DNA of 64,000 nt from Lingula anatina (taxonomy: Eukaryota; Brachiopoda; Lingulata; Lingulida; Lingulidae). Below, piece after piece: positions 51,201-62,128 of the stretch. The stretch is taken from the NCBI RefSeq assembly GCF_001039355.2, contig NW_019775713.1:573620-637619 (forward strand), given 5' to 3'. The translations under genes were made by a program, and so were the position numbers. How positions within the stretch are numbered: position 1 is the stretch's first letter; each line of letters opens with the position of its first letter. The notes below the pieces were generated by a model. That model worked only from the letters and a program-made list of their open reading frames with translations, did not search any database and had not been told where the DNA came from.

Positions 51201-54200
51201 AAACGCTATACTTGATTGAAAATTCATGTAACTACAGTATATCAATATAGCAAGTGATTTAGCATTGTGTGGGCACGCCTTGTTTTTATGTAGGTCGTGT
51301 TCAGGCTATAGTTCCCAGGAATTAAACAACTTAACCTTTTGAGTCTAATGGAAAGTGATCAGATTTCACACGGATTAGTGAGGTATGTAATTAGGTGGTT
51401 TGTTGTGTTTGAAAATTATAAGGAATAGGCCTACTTCGCTGATAAAAACATTGTATTATAATCATTGGAATAATACCTTTTTGTCTTATCTGTTCATTTA
51501 TCAATTCATTCACTTCCTATCTCTTTTTTTCTTTCTTTTTGTATCTGTTCAATATTCTATTTATCTATATTTGGAGGGAAGGGTTTACTATTTGGGCCCC
51601 GTTTTTGCAATACCGCGGCGATGCGCATGCGCATATCCGGTGAATACACTATCGATCTGGATTCAGTAGCGTCGAATGGATGAGCCTCTTTAATATCGAC
51701 AAGTGGTTAATTAGCTGAGGATTAAAGCGATCTACTTATTAAGTTCACCTAACAAGAGCTCGGTGTAACAAAAGGTGACATTTAATTGCGTGATTTTGTA
51801 CCCGTATTTCATTTCAACGAGATTGATTTAAAGTGAACGCATTATGAACACCGGCGTCTACTGTTTATCTACACGTTTCATAAGGACGCATCACTGGACG
51901 GACAATTGAAGAGATATGCATATGAAAAATTAGTTCAGAATTGCTCTGTTCCGGTCACGTAATGGAATCGTGTACTTACAAAATGTCTCGTGAATGTCAT
52001 TTTGAAAGCCGCAATCTGTCATACGATAGTAGAAGCAAATTAGATGCCTGAAACTTCATTCAACAGGCTCATTGCCCATGTTAAATTGTCTTTCATATTT
52101 GGAAAGCGCTTATTTGAATCTCCAGAATTGAAAATATGGGCTCACTTAGAGGACATTCAGGACAAATTGATCCGCGGACTAACAGATCCATCCGCGGACT
52201 AAATATGGCCGACTCAACTTAAAAGCAGCCCCGACTAAGGCTTCGTTCACATGCAATGTCTATTTTCTATTTTCTATTCGCGCTATCTNTGTCAAGCGGG
52301 ATTAATTTTACTTCATGTGTCTGTATACGACTTTAGCCTGCAAGTAATCTACTGGAAAGTTTTCCTATAAATTTCACTTTACTTCACCTGACAAATGTTC
52401 ATTTTTTGTAGGTGGTTTCGCCACATCTCATTTTTGTTACATCCTTCAGCCAAATATTTTTCAGTATTCAAGTGATTCAAGGGCTTAATGTTTTCATCCA
52501 TGCCTGCAATTAATTATTTCTCTGAGTCTCATAATCACGACATTATTCCAAGAACGCCAAAGCTTGAAAAATACATTGTACATTGTACCGGAAATACAAT
52601 GTATTTTGTAAATATGCAATATACGTAAGTATGTTTATCTTTCCAACCCACCTTGACCGCTAAATTTGCTTATACTGTGAAAAAGAAAAATACGCCCACA
52701 TGTCAAATTAAATAAGATATCTATAAAATATAGCGCGACAAAGTTGGAGTTGTTGTGTACCATAAAAAGAATGCTAACCTGATCAGGAGTAGCGCTTTGT
52801 ATTCCTGAAATCTACAAATGCACATGTATGTAAGAATCGTTACCTTAGAAGGGTTATGAAGGAAACTTGCATCAACGAGCTACATGTATTTTTCTACGGT
52901 TTCTCCCTCGTAGTACAACGGAAGCCTGAATGTGCTATTCCTTACAGGGGATTCTCCATATGACAGGCTTCATTTAAATCAGATCACGTAATCAGAATTG
53001 ATCAGAAACCTAGAAAAAATTTTAGAAATCCCGAAGGGTCGAGGGGCGGCAAGAAAGAACCGCCTTTCTGGATAGAAAAGATGAGTCTTTTTTACTATGA
53101 AAATTGGACATTTGATCCACAGATCGCCAAAAACCTTTCATATTTAGTTTAAATATGATAATAAAATATCATTCCATTCTACTTATCTATACATAGAACA
53201 CTGGGGGTGGGCTAATAGGGCCTGGGATAAGGTTGATCCTACCATGCTGAAGTTAGAGTTTCCTCGTATAGTAGTGTTTTCAGTTTTTTCAGATAAGTTT
53301 CAATTTTCTAGCGGTCAAACATGGATCACTGTGATCAAGACGGATCTACCCTCCCCCTACACGCGTGCACACGTACGCGCACACACACACACACGCACAC
53401 ACAAACACAGAGAGAGAGAGAGAGCTATACTAAATCCACCAGTTAGTGGACTAGATCTATTTTAGGCACTGTTTAGCACTTTATTGGCGCAGGGCATTAA
53501 GGCGTTGGTTTTACCCTATTCAGTTAACAAGAACAAATACAACCTCCAACTTAGTAAATATTTAACAACAATTTTATATCGATGCTGGTCCGTAAGGTTA
53601 ACCAGCTGTCAGAGAGCACAAATTCTTTGTTTTCTTTCGCCCGTGCCATTATTCAACCCGATACTAATTTGATCAAGGGAGCTGTCCTCTACTGAGCTAA
53701 TTTCTAAATTTAATAGGGTTTTATTTGCCATGTTCTTGCTGGTATTTTATGCATTTAATGTGGAATATTTGCCAACTCAGAAACTGTGCCAAAAGTGACC
53801 TCGGCAACAAGTCTGTTTACAATACAGTGTGCAAACAGTATACTTGTATTTATATTCTGCAGCGTGAGGAAAACAGATAACGCAATTTGTCGCAAAACTT
53901 TTAATTCGCTTGCACAAGGAATATTTAATGTGACCGAGTTTGTACAGGTGTTCGGTCATATGCCTGTAGCACGTCAGGCAAAACGATGTCTATTTTATGA
54001 CATCTATTTTCTTCCTTGTAATACGAATGTTATTTCGCCGGCGGGGTCACGTCTTCTTTAAGAGAACAAGAATGCAAAAATAATCTGAATCAGTTGTATT
54101 TCCACGAACTGCCCTTAATATTCCAGTTTAAATAAACCATGTCCCTTATGACTTAACATAACTATGCAGTTCTCTATTGTGTTTCATTCTTTTCAAATAT

Positions 54201-57200
54201 GTGGTCTCCTAGCCCTTGAAAAATATTATTTATATCACTTCGTTTGTATGCATCTACATCTGTATCCCTATTTGGCCTGTATTATTCAGCAGGTAATAAA
54301 AGTCCATTCCCAAAAGAATAGTTCGCTCCCAAAAGGCAAAGTTCAGTTAGGGCACCTTGAAGCCGCATTCAAAGCGGGTTAACCCGGCACATCTTAACTG
54401 GTGTCACAGGACGAACATAAAGCAGAGCAGTCAAAAAGAGCACCGTCTCATCAACATATACTTTTAAGTTATCGGTTGCGCGTTCAGATCGTCTTGTGAG
54501 GTCAGAAAGAAAAATTCATGTTTATAAATTGGACCATTTATGAATGCGTTTTCGAGCAAAAAAATAAAAATGCTGTTTGTGATTTGTATGACGGAACCAA
54601 TATAGAATGATGAAGTAAATGGTATGCTGCTTTCATTTCATGCGCTTTAAGTTCCGTCTCGAGGGCTATGCTACTTCGTTATTCAGTTCCTGTGAATATT
54701 GACGGGCTAAAAACCTATTGACAATTGGCATGTTGATTTAGAGGGTTTACAGCCGTGTCTTCCATCTAAAATAGCCTGCACGTAGATACGTGTATATTCA
54801 GCTTATGTAACGCAATGCTTAGAAAAAGGGTTCGAAGAAAGCGGCGTCTCGATTGTTTCCACTGTTTCTTGTGTCTTGTTTTTACTGTATATTCTTTGGC
54901 AAGTTCTCTTTAAAATGCCTAAAATCTGATAGGGTATATATTAAAAAAACGCTAAACTTTATTGAAAATTCATGTAACTACAGTATATCAATATAGCAAG
55001 TGATTTAGCATTGTGTGGGCACGCTTTGTTTTTATGTGGGTCGTGTTCAGGTTATAGTTCCCGGGATTTAAACAACTTAACCTTTTGAGTCTAATGGAAA
55101 GTGATCAGATTTCACACGGATTAGGGTGATATGTAATTAGGTGGTTTGTGGTGTTTGAAAATTATAAGGAATACTTCGCTGATAAAAAACCTTGTATATT
55201 GTATATATAATCATTGAAATAAACCCTATTTGTCTAATCTATTCATCCACTTTCTATCTCTTTTTTCTTTCTTTTTGTATCTGTGCAATATTCTATTTAT
55301 CTATATTTGGAGGGAAGGGTTTGCTATTTGGGTCCTGTTTTCACAATGCCGCGGCGATGCGCATGCGCATATCCGGCGAATACACTATCGATCTGGATTC
55401 AGTAGCGTCGGCTGGATGAGCCTCTTTAATATCGACAAGTGGTTAATTAGCTGAGGATTAAAGCGATCTACTTATTAAGTTCACTTAACAAGAGCTCGGT
55501 GTAACAAAAGGTGACATTTAATTGCGTGATTTTGTACCCGTATTTCATTTCAACGAGATTGATTTAAAGTGAACACATTATGAACACCGGCGTCTACTGT
55601 TTATCTACACGTTTCATAAGGACGCATCACTGGACGGACAATTGAAGAGATATGCATATGAAAAATTAGTTCAGAATTGCTCTGTTCCGGTCACGTAATG
55701 GAACCGTGTACTTACAAAATGTCTCGTGAATGTCATTTTGAAAGCCGCAATCTGTCATATACGATAGTAGAAGCAAATTAGATGCCTGAAACTTCATTCA
55801 ACAGGCCCATTGCCCATCGTTAAATTGTCTTCCATCTTTGGAAAGCGCTTATTTGAATCTCCAGAATTGAAAATATGGGCTCACTTAGAGGACATTCAGA
55901 ACTGATTGATCCGAGGACTAACAGATCCATCCGCGGACTAAATATGGCCGACTCAACTTAAAAGCAGCCCCGACTAATTCCATGATGGCCTCCCCGTCTC
56001 CACCCGCGCCGTCGCTGCAGGGGCCGTGCAATAAAACCTCGGTAGCTGGGATTTAATCCCTTTAACGGCGCATGTAGAGGCACTGTTTTAAAGTTTGGTC
56101 GGCCATATTTAGTCAGTTGGTCCGCAGCTTATCTGTTCTGAATGCGTTCTTTTTGTGCAAGCAAAAAATAGTATACCGATCGCAACACTCGGTAACTCGG
56201 TGTAATTTCTTAAATTAAAAATATAGGGTTATTTTGCATACAAGCATGTCGCCCCACCCTCATCCCCACTCAGACTGTTTATTGTACTAACGTGATTTTG
56301 ATTATAGAAATAAGACTCTATTCCCACACATAGGTCGTTCTAGCAGGATCTACTCATCTCCGAGGGGTTTCTTGCTAAATTGCTTTTAGCTTAAGCGGCT
56401 TAGATGCCTGACACGCCTATTGAAGCTGCTAAACGATAGTTAATTACCCCCTAACAGCTTCAGTAGGCGTGCCAGACATCGTAGCCGCTTTTAGCTGAAA
56501 ACAATTTTGCGAGAAACTCCTCGGAGATGGGTCGATCCTGCTAGATTGATCTAGCTATGGGAACGGGCTCTAAAATCCTGACTCCTTCTCCAGCTACTCT
56601 CTTGATTCGAGTGCAAAGCCCCTCAAGAAACGAAACATGTAACTGTATACATGTATTACCCAATTTTACAATGCACAGTTGAAATGAACTGCAACAAATA
56701 TTTCATTAAGCGTAAGTTAAGTTATTCATGATAAACCGTTATTGTTCGTTTTCTTGAATTTTATATGAATGTTGCCATTTAAGAGAGAGATTCTATTTCG
56801 TTGTGTAATCGTTCCGAATGGCTAATTAGTCATTTAAAGAAGATTACATTACACAATGTAATGAATAATTCAATCCAAATATGTTGACGTGAATTATCCC
56901 ATTGCGCCCTACAAATACAGAAACATATAATACGCTATTTGTTTGGATTATTGTTCTTCCTTAACCAAGCTTCCTGCAGCGGCTCAGTTAATGTCCGTCC
57001 GAATGCGTAATACCAGAAGTTCTGATAATCATCGTGTAGGGGTTAACGAGCACGATGAAGGGCTGATTCTAGTCAAGGAATTACAGTGTATATAGTTTAA
57101 TTCTTCGCAGAGAAAATTATGACCGTCTATATATCTTAAGACATATATGTAAATATCTAGTGAAAAATCAATCTGTGGCCCTGGTAGAGCGTAAAAAAAT

Positions 57201-60200
57201 CACCTTAACGACAAGAAAGTCATCTTAATAAAAAAATCAAACACCATGATAACTGTGACACATTTTTGTTGTTGTTGCTGTGTGTGTATGTGCTTTCAAA
57301 GCTTTATTAAACGACTCGCGTGGCGGTGCAAGTCCTTTCGACCCTTTTACTGCTACAAGAACGGCAAGGGCTTATAGCTCATCTCTGCTTTGTTTGAGTT
57401 CAAAATTGTTTGTTTATTAGGCAGAGGCCAAAAGGTAGAGCAAATAAAGATCACCAGGACCATCATATAATCATCATAATATCAAAATAAGAGAAACTAC
57501 GTATTGATCACGAGCTTATATCTGACTACAACCAAAAGTTATGGAGGAGGGATCCGAAAATTTCACGTTTGTTAGCCTTCATAAGGTGGCCACAGATTCT
57601 TTCCCATTTCTTTTCAAAGTATTTTAAGGAAAAAGAACCCTTAATTATATTTAAATAATCTTGAGTCACGGTGGTATAAATGAGCACAAAGCAGCATGTA
57701 ACCAAGAAAGGCAAGTACTTTACCCTCTACCTGGGCGACAGATTGATTTTTACAAGATATTCACAGCTATGTCTTTAGATATATAGACAGCTATTTGATT
57801 CTCTGCCATGGCTTTTTTTGAAATTTTGCCTATAATATTTGCCATCCTGGTAGGGGGTACAAATTGAAACTCGTGATTTCACAACAAAATCAAATGAACA
57901 GGTGTGGAAAGATCACGTTTTGGACTGTCTATTAGTCTGACGTTGTACCGCACCGACACACCAGTGAGAAAAAACGTTTTTTTTCTTTAGCTATTGCCTC
58001 TTTGCAACACACACACACATTTTAGTCCTACTCATGGTGACTTAATTAAAAAGAAAAGATTATCCTTAGCATGAAACTTTATAATATCAGCATCATCCAT
58101 GCTGGCTGGTTTTCTAAGTATTCACTGAACAGAGTTTTCCTGCTGAGGACTTTAAAGTGCACGTCATTATTCCCTTCCATCCTTTATTAATAGTTCGCTG
58201 GCCGTGACAATCGGGGGTACAATTGTTACTTTCCACAAAGCTGCTACATACCGTGAATAACAGTGGCTGTTTTGAGGTGGTCAAGCACCGTAACGCCTCC
58301 GCTTTTAATGAAAATAACGCGATAAAAGTCCAACTGGTCGAGCGTACTCGGCGGAACCGATTCATTTGGAAACTTAACTGGTGCATAGCGATCTCTTTCT
58401 TCTATCTCTTTCTTCTTTGAGACCATTCCCAGACCCTATCGTACTAACTTTGGATCGAACTTTCTACGAGGAGATTCTTGCTGTTTGTCTGTCATGCCTG
58501 CTGAGGCCGATAGGGCTTTAGTGGGCGTCCCAGACGTCTAAGCCGCTTAGGCTGTAAGCAATTTAGCGAGGGACCCCATGGCGATGAACCGATCCTGGTA
58601 GATCGATCTAGGGATGGGAACTCAGTCTTTCATTCACGCTTTATGGTAGGCCTATTCCATTATTGGGTTTAGAAAAATCAGTTGTTTAGCATTATTGTTA
58701 TACGAGATATTTATTTCGAGCATGTTCAAATAAACACCAGTTTCACATTTTTTCTGTTCAAATAAAAACCAATCTTTTTTATGTAGATTAAAAATCTCAA
58801 GAGGATTGGTTACATAAACCAAATGCTTTTTGATAAGATACTCAAATGACAAAGATAACGCATAAATATTTCACTTTATGTAATAAAGACGACATTCGGA
58901 CATGAATTATTGATCGTCTCATAATATTAGGTTGTGTAAACTGTTAATCGAATTACCGATGTGTAAAAGCAATTTAAATAAAAGTGCACAGAACATTAGA
59001 ATAAAACATGAGCAGATGTTATAATATAAATAAAAGGAATGGAAGATACAATTCAGTACATGCTCACTGTCAAGAAAAAATTGATCCACCGCCTTGCAAG
59101 GCCTGGCAAACAACAAATTTCACCCCTCTACCTTTGAGCTTCCGTCTCATAAAACGTGAGGTTAGAAAAAAAACAATGTCTCAAGCCGTGGTCTCATGCT
59201 GAGCTGGCGACAGGTCAATACGCCGGACTTTTGTTGGCCTTAACTTTGAAACCAACCACTGCAGTGTGATTTGATTCTCAATCAATCACTGGCTGTTTTA
59301 AGAATAAAAGCACTGTCGATTTAGAACATAAGTCATTCCTCACCTTTTGTGAAAAAAAAAGTGCGATATACTCGATGTAAGTGAATTACCGCTGGTTTAT
59401 CTTAACATGGACTTAAAACACAGTTCCGAGTCCGAGCGTGGATCAATGGATGACATTCCAAGTTTATAAATTGGCTAAAAAGGAAGCAACTTACATTTTA
59501 TTGATTACTTACAAGGTTAGCCAAAAACAAATACCTGAACTTTGCGGTTGACTAAAGATTGGGAAAGTGTTAGAGGGCAACTCCCCGCACGGGCGTTAAT
59601 ACCGGTATTACAGCTGATATCAATTCATCACATTAAGGAAATCATCCTTCCTGAATCCATTTCAGATAGACAGACCGTCCATTTAGACGAACGCATATGT
59701 ACATGCTGTCGGGGCGGGCTGACCGTTGCGTCTTACATAATGCATGCGTTTTCAGTTTTTACATATAGTCGGGTGGAGGGACTACACCTTTACGTTGCAT
59801 GCTGTTTAAATCTTATTCTTAGCTTCTTCTTCTTCTTCTTCTTCTTCTTTTTTTTTTTTTTTTTTTTTGGGGGGGGGGGGGGCTAAAAATGTTTTTTAAT
59901 TTGTAAAATTTTTCCTGTGACTGCAAATTTAAATGTTGGCTGTTTAAAAAAAGACAAAATCTTTTTGTTTCCCNNNNNNNNNNNNNNNNNNNNNNNNNNN
60001 NNNNNNNNNNNNNNNNNNNNNNNNNNNNNNNNNNNNNNNNNNNNNNNNNNNNNNNNNNNNNNNNNNNNNNNNNNNNNNNNNNNNNNNNNNNNNNNNNNNN
60101 NNNNNNNNNNNNNNNNNNNNNNNNNNNNNNNNNNNNNNNNNNNNNNNNNNNNNNNNNNNNNNNNNNNNNNNNNNNNNNNNNNNNNNNNNNNNNNNNNNNN

Positions 60201-60393
60201 NNNNNNNNNNNNNNNNNNNNNNNNNNNNNNNNNNNNNNNNNNNNNNNNNNNNNNNNNNNNNNNNNNNNNNNNNNNNNNNNNNNNNNNNNNNNNNNNNNNN
60301 NNNNNNNNNNNNNNNNNNNNNNNNNNNNNNNNNNNNNNNNNNNNNNNNNNNNNNNNNNNNNNNNNNNNNNNNNNNNNNNNNNNNNNNNGGGGG

Positions 60394-60428
<35 letters not shown>

Positions 60429-62128
60429 GGGGGGGGGGGGGCTAAAATGATTATCAATATGTAGAAATCTTCCTGTGACTGCTACATTTAAATGTTGGCT
60501 GTCTACAAAAAGACAAGATCCTTTGTGTCTCCTGTCTGACCCGTAGGCGAACGGTGGGGTGGGCGTAGGGGAGGGAGGGGGGTCGCCCGTTTGGTTGAAA
60601 AAGATCTCTCTGAATCGAATTTTATCTAGGTTCTACCTTGTATGCCATTTATCAAGTTGGGGGTGGTTAGAGGTTAAAAAGGTTTCAGAAAAAGAACCCT
60701 TTTTGAAATTTGCTGGCTATATACCTGCCTGTTTACCTCTTCTTTTGTCTAAAGTCGAATAACATTAAAGATCTAGGCATTAGATCTGCCTTTACTCAAC
60801 AAAGCTGTGAATTCACGCTCAGCAACCTGTTGCAAAATCAACTGACACATTAAAGAGCCTTCTAAACAAGATTGCTTAAGACTCCAGAATCTTGGAGCTA
60901 CAAGTCATTCAGGACGCCCAAATAAATGTTTAAATATTCATTTTCTACTTTTTCAAACAACAGCTTATGTCGGGAGTTAATAATCATACATGTTCAACGA
61001 ATTATTAAAATCCCACGTTTGTTTAATCAAAAGATATTGTGGGCGGAGAAACGGCAATACTTCATGTCTATTTCAATGGGTTACGATGATGCATGTATAT
61101 GTTGTCTAGGAATCAAGGGTCACCCTGCTATTTTCACCTGCAGTACCTTTATTTGTCGTGTTCATACGGAATTGTTTGTTGAGCTGACTTTTGAGACACA
61201 GCTGTTTCACGTTGTACCCTTCGAGTGCTAGCGATTATTGCCTTCAATGTTGGAAGGAATTATAAAGCTTATGTTTGGGGGTATGTGTATATATATAGAG
61301 AGTTTATATATTATGGCAATCTATGAATCTCAGCCGTCTCTTTTGATGCTCCATTCTCTTCTGATTTATATGGTAAAATTACGTTCAAATGAACTATAAA
61401 ATGACTGAAAGTAACAAAATAATGCAATATCAGAAAATTACATGAGGAAGATTAGGCTGTCATTATACCTCTATGCGGTAGCTTTGATCGAAAAGATTAG
61501 GAGGAAAAGGAGAGAGAGGCTGAAAGGAGAGGACAAGAGCAAAATAAGAACACACCTTTGTGTCGCCATAGAACATCCTCAACTCGTATCCCGGCAAAAT
61601 GTCCTGTTCATTGATGTGGTCTATCGCCATTAAGGCCGCGACCTTTTCGGACAGTCCCATAGCTGCCATGCGAGGGTCCCCTGAAAGCTCAAAGAACCCC
61701 CCAATGTACAAAACTTTTACTGGGCGGCCTTTCTTGGACTTGGCCGGCGTGTCACTGACCCCGTGGTGTACGTGGTCCGGTTGAAGCCACAATGGTTGGT
61801 AATTTCCGACTTCTGTGGCAGTAGCGTTGTATGAGACGTAAGGAGAATCATCCTCGGGATATACGGTCCAGGAACCCCCTTTGACATCGTCATTATTTGT
61901 TTCAGATGCGTTTTTGACAACTGTATTTCTGTAAACTCTCCCAGAAACATGACCGGGGACAGGATTCCGCGGATCTTTTTCCGAGGCTGTATCCTTGTTA
62001 GAAAAACCATGAAACGCCGGACTCTGTGTTGTCTCCGTGTGTTCCTTCTTGTCCGATTTTTCAGCAGCGAAGGATACTGTTATAAATATCATAACCGTAT
62101 GAATGCATAGGGAAAATAAGGCGTTCAT
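38446..62128 (-). CDS. GABA-B receptor subunit, GABBR2-like class C GPCR (15 coding exons, 1133 aa)
   Basis: Seen: minus-strand exons 62128-61556, 46534-46400, 45955-45785, 44174-44064, 43644-43387, 43098-42865, 42602-42449, 42300-42150, 41803-41671, 41456-41340, 41026-40904, 40591-40253, 39941-39786, 39404-39277 and 39064-38446 join in frame (3402 bp). Residues 1-22 form a signal peptide. Residues 23-133 are a polar linker with no sushi domain, and 134-545 the flytrap. The seven TM helices span about 565-831, ending LLFVPK. Cys639 and Cys738 are the TM3 and ECL2 cysteines. A coiled coil (868-898) aligns without gaps with that of GABBR2, followed by RRRR (921-924). A second coil lies at 1112-1130 and the protein ends TSDI. 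Known: GABBR2 is the G-protein-coupling subunit and does not bind GABA. Inferred: a similar role. Strict orthology needs a tree. The start is the ATG opening the signal peptide. Confidence 0.93.
39277..39404 (-). CDS. - receptor exon 14: coiled coil and RRRR motif
   Basis: 128 bp, acceptor atttcag, donor AC|gtaagt, phase 2. LEREISRLQILLDLPPDR aligns with LDKDLEEVTMQLQDTPEK of GABBR2. The RRRR run follows 23 residues later. Confidence 0.9.
39786..39941 (-). CDS. - receptor exon 13: C-tail and start of coiled coil
   Basis: 52 codons, acceptor ccactag, donor GAG|gtgggg. The heptad pattern starts at Leu869 and puts Asn876 in the core. Confidence 0.9.
40253..40591 (-). CDS. - receptor exon 12: ECL2, TM5-TM7
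   Basis: 113 codons, acceptor ctttcag, donor AAG|gtgggc. WLGVFYTYKGLLMIFGTFLA and EALNDSRYIGLSVYNV are near-identical to the GABBR2 blocks. The exon ends LLFVPK. Confidence 0.95.
40904..41026 (-). CDS. - receptor exon 11: TM4
   Basis: 41 codons, acceptor tttccag, donor GAG|gtgtgt. It encodes KDKHLFFIIGALLVFDSA and WALADP. Confidence 0.92.
41340..41456 (-). CDS. - receptor exon 10: TM3 and ICL2
   Basis: 39 codons, acceptor tctcacag, donor AAA|gtaaga. FSLAFGAMFTKTYRVHQI is the family TM3-ICL2 block. Confidence 0.92.
41671..41803 (-). CDS. - receptor exon 9: ICL1, TM2, ECL1
   Basis: 133 bp, acceptor tttcaag, donor ACG|gtgagc. It begins RYIKLSSPKLNN and contains the conserved TM3-side cysteine (Cys639). 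Confidence 0.92.
42150..42300 (-). CDS. - receptor exon 8: linker and TM1
   Basis: 151 bp, donor AG|gtaact, phase 2. TM1 is within AFYTISALCGAGIFLALVF. Confidence 0.9.
42449..42602 (-). CDS. - receptor exon 7: end of flytrap
   Basis: 154 bp, acceptor tttctag, donor G|gttggg, phase 1. It encodes GPVSFTDTGDRRG and three cysteines before the juxtamembrane linker. Confidence 0.9.
42865..43098 (-). CDS. - receptor exon 6: flytrap
   Basis: 78 codons, acceptor aattacag, donor TCG|gtaaga. APQMYDTVWTIALTLQ is the family YDxxW motif. His stands at the GABBR1 ligand-Glu position. Confidence 0.92.
43387..43644 (-). CDS. - receptor exon 5: flytrap lobe 2
   Basis: 86 codons, acceptor atcctcag, donor TTG|gtgaat. 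HVFCEAYRQQIYGLKYVW and SQWWEK are diagnostic of the family. The Trp of the IGW motif is Asp here. Confidence 0.93.
44064..44174 (-). CDS. - receptor exon 4: flytrap
   Basis: 37 codons, acceptor gttttcag, donor AAG|gtaagt. It encodes AVHTLQSTIEAANIKVALTT. Confidence 0.9.
45785..45955 (-). CDS. - receptor exon 3: flytrap lobe 1
   Basis: 57 codons, acceptor gtttcag, donor TTG|gtaatt. SSAPALSDRETFPTFYR matches SSSPALSNRQRFPTFFR of GABBR1, but the ligand His position is Ala. Confidence 0.93.
45980..46047. repeat. (AAAT)n microsatellite
   Basis: Interrupted AAAT/AAATA array in intron 2 of the - receptor. Confidence 0.9.
46400..46534 (-). CDS. - receptor exon 2: flytrap lobe 1
   Basis: 45 codons, acceptor atttcag, donor TTT|gtaaga. 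CDPGTGADAFYDMVY and SSCSDVTS match the family, and the exon ends WNLLF. About 15 kb of intron separates it from exon 1. Confidence 0.92.
47955..48160. repeat. Diverged tandem repeat, two units about 130 bp apart
   Basis: ATAATCTCACTCATCCAG begins both units (47955 and 48085). The following 60 bp remain similar. Confidence 0.65.
48203..48238. repeat. (ATT)n microsatellite
   Basis: About eleven ATT units. Confidence 0.9.
48606..52238. repeat. Duplicated 3.6-kb block, copy A (in - receptor intron 1)
   Basis: Near-identical to 52290-55977. It starts TGTCAAGCGGGATTAATTTT. The match ends inside a MITE-like element, followed by 50 bp of other sequence and a single N at 52289. Confidence 0.95.
49624..49671. 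repeat. CA/CG microsatellite (copy A)
   Basis: Alternating CACG then (CA)n inside duplicated block A. Confidence 0.9.
52290..55977. repeat. Duplicated 3.7-kb block, copy B
   Basis: Direct copy of 48606-52238, beginning at the base after the single N. The CA microsatellites differ between copies (49624-49671 versus 53366-53423), as expected for alleles. Confidence 0.95.
53366..53423. repeat. CA then GA microsatellite (copy B)
   Basis: Same locus as 49624-49671, but extended by (GA)n. Confidence 0.9.
55891..56146. mobile_element. MITE-like inverted-repeat element, family 1, copy 2
   Basis: Left end GACATTCAGAAC with CTAAATATGGCCGAC, right end GTCGGCCATATTTAG with GTTCTGAATGCG, in inverted orientation. 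It shares ends and inner motif with 15598-15765. A truncated copy of its left half is at 52152-52238. Confidence 0.75.
56314..56572. mobile_element. MITE-like inverted-repeat element, family 2, copy 2
   Basis: Arms over 100 bp form a long imperfect hairpin: GACTCTATTCCCA left, GGGAACGGGCTC right. Inner GCAGGATCTACTCATCTCCGAG pairs with CTCGGAGATGGGTCGATCCTGC in two halves. The centre is GTTAATTACCCCCTAAC. Confidence 0.8.
58421..58628. mobile_element. MITE-like inverted-repeat element, family 2, copy 3 (shortened left arm)
   Basis: Left end CATTCCCAGACCCTATCG, right arm GATCGATCTAGGGATGGGAA. The right arm matches 56470-56572 well; the left arm has lost internal sequence. Confidence 0.65.
59848..59973. 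repeat. T-run/G-run direct repeat, left of second gap
   Basis: Preceded by (CTT)n. T21-G14 then GCTAAAA, CCTGTGACTGC and ATTTAAATGTTGGCTGT. The same order recurs right of the gap. Confidence 0.85.
59974..60388. other. Assembly gap (415 N)
   Basis: Undetermined bases between two copies of one direct repeat. Confidence 1.
60396..60531. repeat. T-run/G-run direct repeat, right of second gap
   Basis: Direct copy of 59848-59973 with about ten substitutions in the non-homopolymer part. Confidence 0.85.
60597..60733 (+). repeat. Dispersed repeat family D, copy 3 (diverged)
   Basis: Ends TTTGAAATTTGCTGGCTA as copy 1 does near 9880. The left half (AATTTTATCTAGG) is weaker. Confidence 0.45.
61556..62128 (-). 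CDS. - receptor exon 1: signal peptide, polar linker, start of flytrap
   Basis: 191 codons from the ATG to donor AAG|gtgtgt, phase 0. The polar region (23-133) precedes VKVLYIGGFFELSG. The exon ends at YGDTK, the same point as exon 1 of the + gene. Confidence 0.92.

Larger units (their letters stand above)
46535..61555. other. Intron 1 of - receptor (15 kb)
   Basis: Very long first intron holding the second duplicated block, three MITE-like elements and the 59974-60388 gap. No nested gene is recognised on either strand. Confidence 0.7.

Noticed and set aside
59819-60457. Open frames of 177-212 codons around 60 kb
   Set aside because: Mostly N bases plus poly-T/poly-G translation.
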